Part shown: positions 18,557-26,131 of the stretch, one piece after another
How positions within the stretch are numbered: the stretch's first letter is position 1
Layout: each line of letters opens with the position of its first letter
NCBI GenBank assembly: GCA_946540735.1
Contig: CAMNIN010000031.1
Location: 1-43,253 of the forward strand
Direction of reading: 5' to 3'
From: an uncultured Prevotellaceae bacterium
GTDB taxonomy: Bacteria; Bacteroidota; Bacteroidia; Bacteroidales; Bacteroidaceae
DNA: 43,253 bases
The notes under the pieces: model-generated
The model's database searches: none
Told to the model about the DNA's origin: nothing
Seen by the model: only the letters and a program-made list of their open reading frames with translations
Program-made: the position numbers and the translations under genes

Positions 18557-18869
18557 AATATGCCTCCTTTATTTTAATTGCTTTTTCTATCTCACCCTGT
18601 GGAGTCTTCTTGGTTTTTTTCTGAAAACCATTGAAAAGCACCACGATATTTCCTTCGTCAAAGATAAAGAACACACGATAGATATTACCCGCGTACTCTG
18701 TGCGTAATTCATAAACAGCATCTTGCACAAGCCTTACGAATTTCTTTGGAAGTCGTCCCTGATTTTTCAGCAGCAGGAGTCCATATTGAACTTTTTCCTG
18801 TTCCTTCTCATTCAGAGTCTCCATAAACGATTCAAAGTAGCCGCCGTATGTTTTTATCTTTCGTGTCAT
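18528..18869 (-). CDS. HigB/RelE-superfamily toxin (phage Gp49-like)
   Basis: 113 residues from ATG at 18869 (MTRKIKTYGGYFESF); an upstream in-frame start at 18905 would place the promoter inside the gene and is not used. The fold signature VQDAVYELRTEYAGNIYRVF followed by FIFDEGNIVVLFNGFQKKT is that of RelE/HigB-type mRNA endonucleases of the Gp49-like group. The family cleaves mRNA at the ribosome. It precedes its antitoxin, lies between 38-bp direct repeats beside tRNA-Arg, and is probably mobile-element cargo (inference). Confidence 0.85.
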   Translation of the reverse strand: MTRKIKTYGGYFESFMETLNEKEQEKVQYGLLLLKNQGRLPKKFVRLVQDAVYELRTEYAGNIYRVFFIFDEGNIVVLFNGFQKKTKKTPQGEIEKAIKIKEAYYADKQSQNR

Positions 18870-18874
18870 GAGTG

Positions 18875-18882
18875 CAAAATTA
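18875..18882 (-). promoter_or_regulatory. Promoter -7 box of the toxin-antitoxin operon
   Basis: On the minus strand it reads TAATTTTG, with TTG 20 bases upstream. Only five bases separate the box from the toxin ATG at 18869, so the transcript would start at or within a base or two of the start codon: a leaderless or nearly leaderless mRNA. Confidence 0.6.
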
Positions 18883-18970
18883 CAAAAAGTTGTCGGATTG
18901 AGCAACTTTGGAGATTGCTATTTTCGAATAGGCATTCAATTTCCTTTGTTTTATCTACGGTAGAGACCGT

Positions 18971-19008
18971 GCCAGCCATCCTACAAAAGAAAAAGGAGCC
19001 TTAAATAG
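18971..19008. repeat. 38-bp direct repeat, right copy
   Basis: This copy is identical to 17855-17892. It includes the distal arm of the terminator hairpin downstream of tRNA-Arg. Confidence 0.85.
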
Positions 19009-19049
19009 ATGAAAGCAAGCTTTCATATTTAATTCTCCTTTTTCTTTTG
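18984..19049 (-). terminator. Long terminator hairpin of tRNA-Arg
   Basis: The outer arms CAAAAGAAAAAGGAG (18984-18998) and CTCCTTTTTCTTTTG (19035-19049) are perfectly complementary. The interior continues with TTAAATA/TATTTAA and TGAAAGC/GCTTTCA, giving about 29 paired bases with small internal loops. It abuts the 3' end of the tRNA and has a pyrimidine-rich distal strand in the minus direction. The strength is much above a normal tRNA terminator. Confidence 0.75.
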
Positions 19050-19123
19050 TGATCCCGTTGGGATTCAAACCCAAGACCTTCAGAACCGGAATCTGACGCT
19101 CTATTCAGCTAAGCTACGGGACC
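19050..19123 (-). tRNA. tRNA-Arg(CCG)
   Basis: The 74-base cloverleaf on the minus strand has acceptor GGTCCCG/CGGGATC with discriminator A, D-arm GCTTAGCTGAATAGAGC, anticodon stem-loop CAGATTCCGGTTCTG with anticodon CCG (Arg, codon CGG), and T-arm TTGGGTTTGAATCCCAA. CCA is not encoded. It has its own promoter at 19142-19149 and a long terminator hairpin. An islet with a toxin-antitoxin pair lies directly downstream, consistent with use of the tRNA 3' end as an integration site. Confidence 0.95.
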
Positions 19124-19141
19124 ATTTGCTGATAGCGGATG

Positions 19142-19149
19142 CAAAAATA
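19142..19149 (-). promoter_or_regulatory. Promoter -7 box of tRNA-Arg
   Basis: The minus strand reads TATTTTTG, matching TAnnTTTG, with TTG 20 bases upstream. The box is 18 bases before the first base of the mature tRNA. Confidence 0.6.
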
Positions 19150-19191
19150 CAGAATAATCCCGAAACCAACAAATTTTTAGCTCAAAAAGAT

Positions 19192-19222
19192 ATGGGGAAT
19201 GGGCGACGCACCCATTCCCCAT
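19192..19222 (-). terminator. Terminator of the CE15 esterase gene
   Basis: The perfect 12-bp arms ATGGGGAATGGG / CCCATTCCCCAT enclose a 7-base loop, followed on the minus strand by ATCTTTTTGAGC. It lies 61 bases after the stop codon at 19283. Confidence 0.8.
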
Positions 19223-19282
19223 GTTGTCATCTGGTATTTGAGGTGATGCTGTCTTGTCACGACAAGAGCCGCCAGAGATGGG

Positions 19283-20512
19283 TCAATAAGTGATCCATCG
19301 CCCGAGGTCGGTTTTACCCTTGAAATCGGGTGCTTTGGCGATACCTGCGGTGGAAACGTTCTCTCCGAGCAGGAAGCGCTGGATGAAGGCCCTCACCTCC
19401 GGATACTGGCTCTCGGGCAACATGCAGTGGGGATGGCCTCCCACGATGGAGTATCCCACACGGTCGGCGATGCCGTATTGTTGCCACACCTTCATAGCTG
19501 CGTTGATGGAAACGTAGGCTGACTCGTCGGCCAACCATTTGTAGTCGGTGTTGCCGAGAATCAGCAGCGCACGCGGGCAGACCATGGCACAGAGTTCGTG
19601 GTGGTCGTGAGGCAGGCGGAAGGTCTTCTCCTGGGCGAAGTTGGTGCGCATGCTCTCCTTGAACCAATGATAGTCGGTGCGGTCGAGGCTCTCCACACTG
19701 TCGATGGTGTTGGAGACACGCCAGGCAGCAGCTCCACCGCCCCCAGGTTCCTGTGCGATGGTGAGGGCGACGCGCTCGTCAAAGGCTCCGCAGAACAGAG
19801 CCATCTTGCCGGCGTAGGAACAACCGGTGACACCGATGTGGCGGGTATCGATACGGGTGATGGCAGGTCCGAGTTGTTGCAGTCCATCAATGAGTCGGCT
19901 GAATCCCCAGGCCCATTCGCTATATGCTCCGTTTTCTGTCAGGTCGGGGTATAGCTGATCGAAGGCGAACTCTCCACGATCGTGGGGATGACGCCATTGC
20001 GAATAGTCGTTGACCTGTGCCTCATGGAAAGTCATGGTGGCAATGGGGAGATCGGAGAACAGTTGTCGGGGCAAGGAAATGCCGCTTGACCCGATCAGTA
20101 CGGCATAAGGTGCCGTGCCCGTCTTGGGGTAGTGGATGGTGGACTTCAAAGTCAGCGACTTGCCGTTGCGGAAGACGTCGACGATCAGGGTATCACCGTC
20201 CATCCTGGCTTTCACCGTGGCATCCTCCACCGATGGTTTCGTGCCGATCTCATAGTGCTGGATCTCAGCTGCGATCTCATTGCGGCGACGCTCCCATTGC
20301 TTGAATTTCAGAGCACGTCCACGTCCGTTGCTCCACTGCAAGGGGTCGGGGAGGGCGTTGATGACAGGCAGTTCACTGGCTGCAGGCATGACGGGAGCGC
20401 GGAACTTGGCTCCCGTGTTTTCCTGGTCGTAGACGAGAGGGATGTTTTTCTGCGCATTCGCCGACAGGAAGGCGATACACAGCAGGATGGCGGTGGTCAG
20501 TGTCTTTTTCAT
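19283..20512 (-). CDS. Secreted CE15 glucuronoyl esterase-like protein
   Basis: 409 residues with a signal peptide (LLCIAFLSANAQ). It is an alpha/beta-hydrolase with the CE15 features: nucleophile Ser232 in VTGCSYAGKMALF, acid Glu255 in IAQEPGGGGAAAWR, and the catalytic His in GGHPHC (360 or 362). Canonical CE15 enzymes have GCSRxGK; the Arg after Ser, thought to help the oxyanion hole, is Tyr here. The family cleaves ester bonds between lignin alcohols and 4-O-methyl-glucuronic acid side chains of xylan, pointing to plant cell-wall use. It is a single-gene unit with its own promoter and terminator, not linked to a SusCD pair. Altered chemistry or substrate is possible given the Tyr. Confidence 0.85.
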   Translation of the reverse strand: MKKTLTTAILLCIAFLSANAQKNIPLVYDQENTGAKFRAPVMPAASELPVINALPDPLQWSNGRGRALKFKQWERRRNEIAAEIQHYEIGTKPSVEDATVKARMDGDTLIVDVFRNGKSLTLKSTIHYPKTGTAPYAVLIGSSGISLPRQLFSDLPIATMTFHEAQVNDYSQWRHPHDRGEFAFDQLYPDLTENGAYSEWAWGFSRLIDGLQQLGPAITRIDTRHIGVTGCSYAGKMALFCGAFDERVALTIAQEPGGGGAAAWRVSNTIDSVESLDRTDYHWFKESMRTNFAQEKTFRLPHDHHELCAMVCPRALLILGNTDYKWLADESAYVSINAAMKVWQQYGIADRVGYSIVGGHPHCMLPESQYPEVRAFIQRFLLGENVSTAGIAKAPDFKGKTDLGRWITY

Positions 20513-20566
20513 GTGAATAGGATTGAGTAATGAATGATGTTATGGGCTATCTACAGCCCTATGAGG

Positions 20567-20574
20567 CAAAGTTA
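20567..20574 (-). promoter_or_regulatory. Promoter -7 box of the CE15 gene
   Basis: The minus strand reads TAACTTTG, 54 bases upstream of the ATG. The leader then contains a small hairpin (ATAGGGCT / AGCCCATA, about 20541-20563), possibly regulatory. The rest of the gap up to asnA (20575-20742) is AT-rich with nothing else recognisable. Confidence 0.5.
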
Positions 20575-20742
20575 GCTTTTTTTCGTGACATCTGGCTGCA
20601 AAAACTGAACTATTCTTCGCTTTTCGCCTGTTTTTGTTCGCTTTTTTGCCAAAAAGAGATTGAGAAATGGTTTTGCTTTCAGCAAAATGACATGAAATAA
20701 ATAAAATATCTGACTTTTTGCTTAATTTTCGGTGAAATGTTC

Positions 20743-20771
20743 TTGCATATTAATATTTTTGACTACCTTTG
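20743..20771 (+). promoter_or_regulatory. Promoter of asnA
   Basis: TTG at 20743-20745 and TACCTTTG at 20764-20771 are 18 bases apart. The leader to the ATG at 20849 is about 70 bases and ends with AAAAAGGAA, a plausible ribosome-binding site. Confidence 0.6.
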
Positions 20772-20848
20772 CACGCACATCTTGAATGTTGACGGATTTC
20801 AGGTCCGTTTTCATGCTATATCTATGACTTTTCTAAGGTAAAAAGGAA

Positions 20849-21886
20849 ATGAGCAAACTGATCAAGCCCAAGAACTACAAGGCGCTCCTCGACATGCGCC
20901 AGACCGAACAGGGAATCAAGTTGATGAAGGATTTTTTCCAGCAGAACCTGAGCACCGAACTTCGGCTGCACCGTGTCACCGCACCGCTATTCGTTTTGAA
21001 AGGACTGGGTATCAACGATGATCTCAATGGCGTGGAGCGTCCGGTCACTTTTCCCATCAAGGATTTGGGTGATGCCCATGCCGAGGTGGTGCATTCATTG
21101 GCAAAGTGGAAACGACTCACACTGGCGGAGTATCAGATCGAGCCGGGATATGGGGTTTATACGGACATGAACGCCATCCGCGCCGACGAGGAACTCGACA
21201 ATATCCATTCACTCTATGTCGACCAGTGGGACTGGGAGGCCGTGATCACTCCCGAGGACCGCAACATCGGTTTCCTGAAGGATGTGGTGCGGCGCATCTA
21301 CTGTGCCATCCGCCGCACGGAGTATCTGGTCTGTGAGTCTTATCCCCAGATCAAGCCATTCCTGCCCAAGGACATTTTCTTCATTCATAGTGAGGAACTC
21401 CTTCAGATGTATCCGGACCTGACGCCCAAGGAGCGTGAGGACAAGATTTGCGAGGAGCATGGTGCGGTGTTCATCATGGGCATCGGTGGTAAGTTATCGA
21501 ATGGCGAGCCGCATGACGGCCGTGCCCCGGACTACGATGATTGGTCGACCGAGGGAGAGAACGGTTTGAAAGGTCTCAACGGTGATATCCTGGTATGGTA
21601 CCCGGTGCTGGAGCGGTCGTTGGAACTCTCGTCGATGGGAATCCGTGTCGACAAGGAGTCGCTGCTCCGCCAACTTGCGCTGACGGGCAAGCAAGAGCGT
21701 GCCAGCCTTTATTTCCACAAGCAATTGCTCGATGGTGCGCTGCCTCTGACCATTGGTGGTGGTATCGGGCAGAGCCGCCTGTGCATGATGCTGCTTCAGA
21801 AAGCGCATATCGGCGAGATCCAGGCCAGTATCTGGCCCGACGACATGCGTAGGGAATGTGAGGAGCTGGGAATGCCGCTGATTTAG
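20849..21886 (+). CDS. asnA: Aspartate--ammonia ligase
   Basis: 345 residues, the usual AsnA length. It makes L-asparagine from aspartate, ammonia and ATP in the cytoplasm, without glutamine. The class II aminoacyl-tRNA-synthetase-like fold is evident from the N-terminal MKDFFQQNLSTELRLHRVTA, the VERPVTFPIKDLGDAHAEVV block, and the C-terminal LPLTIGGGIGQSRLCMMLLQ motif. It has its own promoter, and its TAG stop shares bases with the dnaX stop on the other strand, so the two genes converge with no spacer and no terminator between them. Confidence 0.97.
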   Translation: MSKLIKPKNYKALLDMRQTEQGIKLMKDFFQQNLSTELRLHRVTAPLFVLKGLGINDDLNGVERPVTFPIKDLGDAHAEVVHSLAKWKRLTLAEYQIEPGYGVYTDMNAIRADEELDNIHSLYVDQWDWEAVITPEDRNIGFLKDVVRRIYCAIRRTEYLVCESYPQIKPFLPKDIFFIHSEELLQMYPDLTPKEREDKICEEHGAVFIMGIGGKLSNGEPHDGRAPDYDDWSTEGENGLKGLNGDILVWYPVLERSLELSSMGIRVDKESLLRQLALTGKQERASLYFHKQLLDGALPLTIGGGIGQSRLCMMLLQKAHIGEIQASIWPDDMRRECEELGMPLI

Positions 21887-23715
21887 GCGAGTTCCAGATC
21901 GAGGAGGGAGCGCAGTTTCTCGATGGCCTCGTTGTCGTGGCGCATTTTCTCGAAGATTTCTTTTCTGGTGAGCATCGGCTTCAACTCCTCGCCTTCAGCC
22001 AGGCGGATGTTGAAGTCGATGTTGCCGTTATGTAGGTAAAGAGCCATGGTCTTGCGGATGCGGCCCTTGACCTGCATGATCTGTTCCATCAGTTGCCGGT
22101 TGTCTAACACGAGTTCGATATTGGGATAGTCGGTGATTTCCGGGACGATGTTTTTCATGCGGGCGGCCAATCCCGGCATGCTGGCAGCCATTCGGTTGCA
22201 CATGCCCAACCACTCCCGCTGAAGTTCGGCCGGGCCGAAAGTGTCTCGTTCGTCCTTGTTGGTGACTTCGGGTTCGTCGGCAGCCTTGGCCTTCTGTTGA
22301 TTGCTCTTCAGATTGCGGAACGAGAACGACTCGCCACCGAGGTGGGGTCGTTGCCCCGCCGCAGGACGGCGGTGGGGCAGGGGAGCCGGCTTATCTGGTG
22401 AGGCCGTTGCATCAGCTGAGGGCGTGATGGTGGCAGATGGTTGGGTATTGATTATCACAGACTGAGGTGTAGCGGAAAGAGCCGGGGCTGTCTGTGGAGC
22501 CTGATGCGCCTTCCTTTCAGTCGCGGCCACCTGCGATGCCGCTTTCGGTTGACTGAGTGCTACGAGTTTCCTGAACAGGGATTTTAAACGTTTGCTGGGG
22601 CGGCGCCCCGCGCTGGCGTCGTCTTCTTGTGTGGCTTGAGCGATCTCGATCAGAGTGAGTTCGGTCAGTAGTCGCTTGTTGCTGCTCTGGCGGTAGTTGA
22701 TGTCGCATTCGTTGCAGTAGCGCAGGGCCTGGTAGAGGAATTTGGCCGGGCATTTCTGGGCTTGCTCCTGGTATCTGGCCCGCTGGCGCTCACTGACTTC
22801 GAGTAGAGGAAGCGTGCTGGGGTCCTTGGCCATCAGTACGTTGCGGATGTGGCTGGCCAGTCCGTTGATGAGTTGCCCTCCGTCGAATCCATTGCTGATG
22901 ATCTGGTTGAGGAGGAGCATCACGTCGGCCACTTTGTTTTCCAGACTCAGGTCCACCAGTTTGAAGTAGTTGTCGCTATCCAGCACATTGAGGTTGCTGA
23001 CCACTTTGTCGTAGCTTAGGTTGCCACCGCAGAAACTCACGCTTTGGTCGAAGATCGACAGGGCGTCGCGCATGCCGCCGTCGGCTTTCTCCGCGATCAG
23101 GCTGAGAGCTTCCTCCTCGTAAGCGATGCCTTCTTTCTCAGCCACCATCTTCAGATGGTTGACGATGTGAGGCACGTCCATCCGCTCGAAATCATAGATC
23201 TGGCACCTTGAGATGATGGTGGGCAGGATCTTGTGTTTCTCGGTGGTGGCGAGGATGAAGATGACATACGAAGGCGGTTCCTCCAAGGTCTTGAGGAAGG
23301 CATTGAAAGCCGCTGTGGAGAGCATGTGCACCTCGTCGATGATGAACACCTTGTATCGGCCGAGTTGGGGCGGTATTCGGGTTTGCTCCATCAGGAGCTT
23401 GATGTTTTCCACCGAGTTGTTGCTCGCTGCGTCGAGTTCGAAGATGTTGAGAGATCGCTGCTCGTTGAAAGCCTTGCAACTCTCGCATTCGTTGCAAGCC
23501 TCGCCGTCGGCGGTCACGTTCTCGCAGTTGATGGTTTTGGCAAAGATGCGTGCGCAGGTGGTCTTGCCTACGCCCCTGGGACCGCAGAAGAGGAAGGCGT
23601 GGGCGAGTTTGCCGCTTTTCACCGCATTCTTCAGGGTCGTTGTCAGTGCCGTCTGCCCCACGACGGATGCGAAGGTCATGGGGCGGTATTTGCGTGCTGA
23701 TACGATATATTCCAT
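21883..23715 (-). CDS. dnaX: DNA polymerase III subunit gamma/tau
   Basis: 610 residues, long enough for a tau-like product. It is the ATPase of the clamp loader that places the sliding clamp on DNA. Walker A is GPRGVGKT (45-52), the zinc site has Cys64, Cys74, Cys77 and Cys80, Walker B is VFIIDEVH (Asp127, Glu128), and the SRC motif lies in TIISRCQIYDF. The region from about 390 to 470 is a low-complexity linker rich in A, P, Q and T, followed by a C-terminal domain that would bind the polymerase or helicase. No slippery frameshift heptamer was clearly recognised. Its TAA overlaps the asnA TAG on the opposite strand. Confidence 0.97.
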   Translation of the reverse strand: MEYIVSARKYRPMTFASVVGQTALTTTLKNAVKSGKLAHAFLFCGPRGVGKTTCARIFAKTINCENVTADGEACNECESCKAFNEQRSLNIFELDAASNNSVENIKLLMEQTRIPPQLGRYKVFIIDEVHMLSTAAFNAFLKTLEEPPSYVIFILATTEKHKILPTIISRCQIYDFERMDVPHIVNHLKMVAEKEGIAYEEEALSLIAEKADGGMRDALSIFDQSVSFCGGNLSYDKVVSNLNVLDSDNYFKLVDLSLENKVADVMLLLNQIISNGFDGGQLINGLASHIRNVLMAKDPSTLPLLEVSERQRARYQEQAQKCPAKFLYQALRYCNECDINYRQSSNKRLLTELTLIEIAQATQEDDASAGRRPSKRLKSLFRKLVALSQPKAASQVAATERKAHQAPQTAPALSATPQSVIINTQPSATITPSADATASPDKPAPLPHRRPAAGQRPHLGGESFSFRNLKSNQQKAKAADEPEVTNKDERDTFGPAELQREWLGMCNRMAASMPGLAARMKNIVPEITDYPNIELVLDNRQLMEQIMQVKGRIRKTMALYLHNGNIDFNIRLAEGEELKPMLTRKEIFEKMRHDNEAIEKLRSLLDLELA

Positions 23716-23737
23716 GGAGTGTCGTTGTTGATTGATG

Positions 23738-23745
23738 CAAAATTA
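23738..23745 (-). promoter_or_regulatory. Promoter -7 box of dnaX
   Basis: The minus strand reads TAATTTTG, a full consensus match, 22 bases before the ATG at 23715. A TTTG lies 20 bases further upstream. Confidence 0.6.
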
Positions 23746-23785
23746 CTAATTTTTCCGTTTAGCACCAAAACAAGCCTCAATGTTT

Positions 23786-23815
23786 TTGGTGTAAAAGAAA
23801 TTTTCATTATCTTTG
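23786..23815 (+). promoter_or_regulatory. Tandem promoter P1 of the LysM gene
   Basis: TTG at 23786-23788, exactly 19 bases, then TATCTTTG at 23808-23815. The -7 box is the left edge of a palindrome (23808-23833) with 12-base arms and one mismatch, TATCTTTGATCC / GGATCGAAGATA. Confidence 0.6.
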
Positions 23816-23869
23816 ATCCTTGGATCGAAGATAAGATGCACCTCAGCATAAAAAAAGAATAAATTCTTT

Positions 23870-23899
23870 TTGTTCTGCGCTCGGTTTTCATTATCTTTG
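23870..23899 (+). promoter_or_regulatory. Tandem promoter P2 of the LysM gene
   Basis: TTG at 23870-23872, exactly 19 bases, then TATCTTTG at 23892-23899. The 15 bases TTTTCATTATCTTTG are the same as in P1, 84 bases upstream. Just before it, AAAAAGAAT/ATTCTTTTT forms a small hairpin (about 23852-23871). Confidence 0.6.
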
Positions 23900-23925
23900 C
23901 TCCATCAAATTGATTTGATACGGAA

Positions 23926-25299
23926 ATGAGAAAGTTAAGATATCTTTTGACCGCCATGCTCATCGTGATGACGATGACTGCAAGCGCACAGAGTAACAAC
24001 ATTCGTACACAACACAAAGTAGAGAAAAGTGAGACCGTGTTCGGTATTGCCAAGAAATACGGTATTACCATCGAGGAACTGATCAATGCCAACCCAGAGA
24101 TGAAGCAGCAGGGCTATGACCTGAAGTATGGCGACACGATCAGCATACCCTATGCCAAGGGGCAACAGCCGCAGACCTCTGCTCCTGCCGGCAAAGCCAC
24201 TGTCGTCAACACGGCCAAGCCCACCACGACTGCGGTGGCCGGCAAGAAAGAGGTGAAGGTGGGTGTCATGCTGCCTTTGCACGACAACGATGGCGATGGC
24301 CGGCGCATGGTGGAATACTACCGCGGGCTCCTGCTCGGTGTCGACAGGGTGAAGAAAGACGGCATCACTGTCGACATGCATGCCTGGAACGTGCCTATCG
24401 ATGCTGACATCAACAAGACGTTGAGTGAGAACGAGGCGGCAGAGTGCGATATCATTTTTGGTCCGCTCTACACCAATATGGTGAAGCCGATGGCCGATTT
24501 CTGCGCCAAGCACAACACGATGATGGTGATCCCGTTCTCCATCTCCGGCAACGACGTGGAGAACTACTCCAACATTTTCCAGGTCTATCAGCCACAGCCC
24601 GAATTTGACAAGCAGACCATCAAGAATTTCATCCAGTGGTTTAACAACTACCATGTGGTGATCGTCGATTGCGAGGACGAGAAGAGCGGCAAGGCAGAGT
24701 TCACCAAGAACCTGAGGGCCGAGCTTGAGAATTATGCCATCAAATACTCCCTCACCAGTCTGAAGACCAATGACAAGAGTTTTGCCAAGGCATTCAGCCT
24801 CTCGCAGCAGAACGTGGTGATCCTCAACACGGAGCACTCACCTTCGCTCAACAGCACGCTGGCCAAGCTTAATACACTGACCGAGAACAACAGCGACATC
24901 AGTGTATCTCTCTTCGGCTATAAGGAGTGGCTGATGTATACCAAGGTGTATCTCGACTACTATTTCAAATACGACACTTATATTCCGACCTATTTCTATT
25001 ATAATGACCTCTCCGCTGATACCAAATGGGTGGAGCGCAACTACAAGAAATGGTTTGAGAAAGACATGAATGCGGATGCCCTGCCACGGTTTGCTTTGAC
25101 CGGCTTCGACCACGCCTGTTTCTTCATCGGAGGATACAGCCAGTTTGGTGCCGCCTTCAACGGTGGAAAAGGTCAGATGACCTACAAGCCGGTACAGTCG
25201 CCGTTGAAGTTCAAGAGCGCAGGCAAGGGGCATAAGAACACCAATTTCATGTTCGTACATTACAAGCACGACCGCACGATTGAGTCGGTGAACTATTGA
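23926..25299 (+). CDS. Secreted LysM-domain protein with periplasmic-binding-protein fold
   Basis: 457 residues. The signal peptide (LLTAMLIVMTMTASAQ) leads into one LysM domain (about 28-76: KVEKSETVFGIAKKYGITIE, ending YGDTISIP), which binds peptidoglycan. A Thr/Ala-rich linker follows, then a type I periplasmic-binding fold from KVGVMLPLHDNDGDGRRMVE (about 109) to the end. This LysM plus substrate-binding-like architecture is conserved in Bacteroidales and is thought to work in the envelope, but its ligand is unknown. It starts a probable operon with the barrel protein 8 bases downstream and is read from two tandem promoters. Confidence 0.85.
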   Translation: MRKLRYLLTAMLIVMTMTASAQSNNIRTQHKVEKSETVFGIAKKYGITIEELINANPEMKQQGYDLKYGDTISIPYAKGQQPQTSAPAGKATVVNTAKPTTTAVAGKKEVKVGVMLPLHDNDGDGRRMVEYYRGLLLGVDRVKKDGITVDMHAWNVPIDADINKTLSENEAAECDIIFGPLYTNMVKPMADFCAKHNTMMVIPFSISGNDVENYSNIFQVYQPQPEFDKQTIKNFIQWFNNYHVVIVDCEDEKSGKAEFTKNLRAELENYAIKYSLTSLKTNDKSFAKAFSLSQQNVVILNTEHSPSLNSTLAKLNTLTENNSDISVSLFGYKEWLMYTKVYLDYYFKYDTYIPTYFYYNDLSADTKWVERNYKKWFEKDMNADALPRFALTGFDHACFFIGGYSQFGAAFNGGKGQMTYKPVQSPLKFKSAGKGHKNTNFMFVHYKHDRTIESVNY

Positions 25300-25306
25300 A
25301 GACCAA

Positions 25307-26068
25307 ATGGAGAATAAAGCTCGTCATTGGAAGTTGAAGTTTGTGACGGCACTGCTGTGGCTGGTGCCGATGGCGGTCAGTGCGCAGATCGGAGAGCATC
25401 GTGATGACCTCGCAGTGGGTGTCAGTGCGGGCTATCAACTCTCCTCTGTGGGTTTCCTGCCAAAAGTGCCCCAGGTGCAGCACGGTGGCATCACGGGTGG
25501 TGTCTCGATGAGGTATGTCTGCGAGAAATACTACAGCACTATTTGCTCGGTCTATGCGGAGTTCAACTTCACGCAGATGGGATGGAAAGAGGATATCCTT
25601 GATGCCCATGATCAGAAAGTGATCAATCCCGCCACGTCGAAGGCAGAGGAATACAGCCGCACTATCAATTATGTGCAGGTGCCTGTGTTTGCTCATCTGG
25701 CATGGGGTAAGGAAGACAAAGGAGCCAATTTCTTCTTCCAGGCCGGTCCTCAGTTCGGCTTCTGCCTGGGTGAGTCCACCTCCTGCAACTTCGACACCTC
25801 ACAGCCAAATCTTACCGACAGGGCCAATAAGACCGTGAACCAGTATTCGATGGAAGTGGAGAAGAAATTCGACTACGGCATCGCCGGCGGAATAGGCATA
25901 GAATACTCGGTGCCTGCTTTGGGCCATTTCCTGCTCGAAGGACGCTACTACTACGGACTGGGCAATATCTATGGCTCGTCGAAGCGCGACTACTTTGGGG
26001 TGTCGAACTACCAAGGGATCACAGTCAAACTGACCTATCTCTTCGACTTGAAGAAAACCAAAAATTGA
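25307..26068 (+). CDS. Outer-membrane beta-barrel protein (porin-like, PorT/OmpW-type)
   Basis: 253 residues with a signal peptide (LLWLVPMAVSAQ). Alternating beta-strand pattern with aromatic girdles: VGVSAGYQLSSVGFLPK, FFFQAGPQFGFCLG, HFLLEGRYYYGLGNIYG, and the final strand ITVKLTYLFDL. This matches the outer-membrane beta-barrel families common in Bacteroidota (PF13568-like). It starts 8 bases after the LysM gene stop, so they are co-transcribed and may act together in the envelope. Function beyond membrane insertion is unknown. Confidence 0.8.
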   Translation: MENKARHWKLKFVTALLWLVPMAVSAQIGEHRDDLAVGVSAGYQLSSVGFLPKVPQVQHGGITGGVSMRYVCEKYYSTICSVYAEFNFTQMGWKEDILDAHDQKVINPATSKAEEYSRTINYVQVPVFAHLAWGKEDKGANFFFQAGPQFGFCLGESTSCNFDTSQPNLTDRANKTVNQYSMEVEKKFDYGIAGGIGIEYSVPALGHFLLEGRYYYGLGNIYGSSKRDYFGVSNYQGITVKLTYLFDLKKTKN

Positions 26069-26131
26069 GATGCTGCTGATGACCAGCAACCCGAGGCCAA
26101 GAAAGAAAAGTTAAACTTAAAACCATAAACT

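Noticed and set aside
23935..24837. 300-codon minus-strand frame opposite the LysM gene
   Set aside because: Composition (H, V, L, D repeats) is that of a shadow frame; the plus strand has signal peptide, LysM and binding fold.
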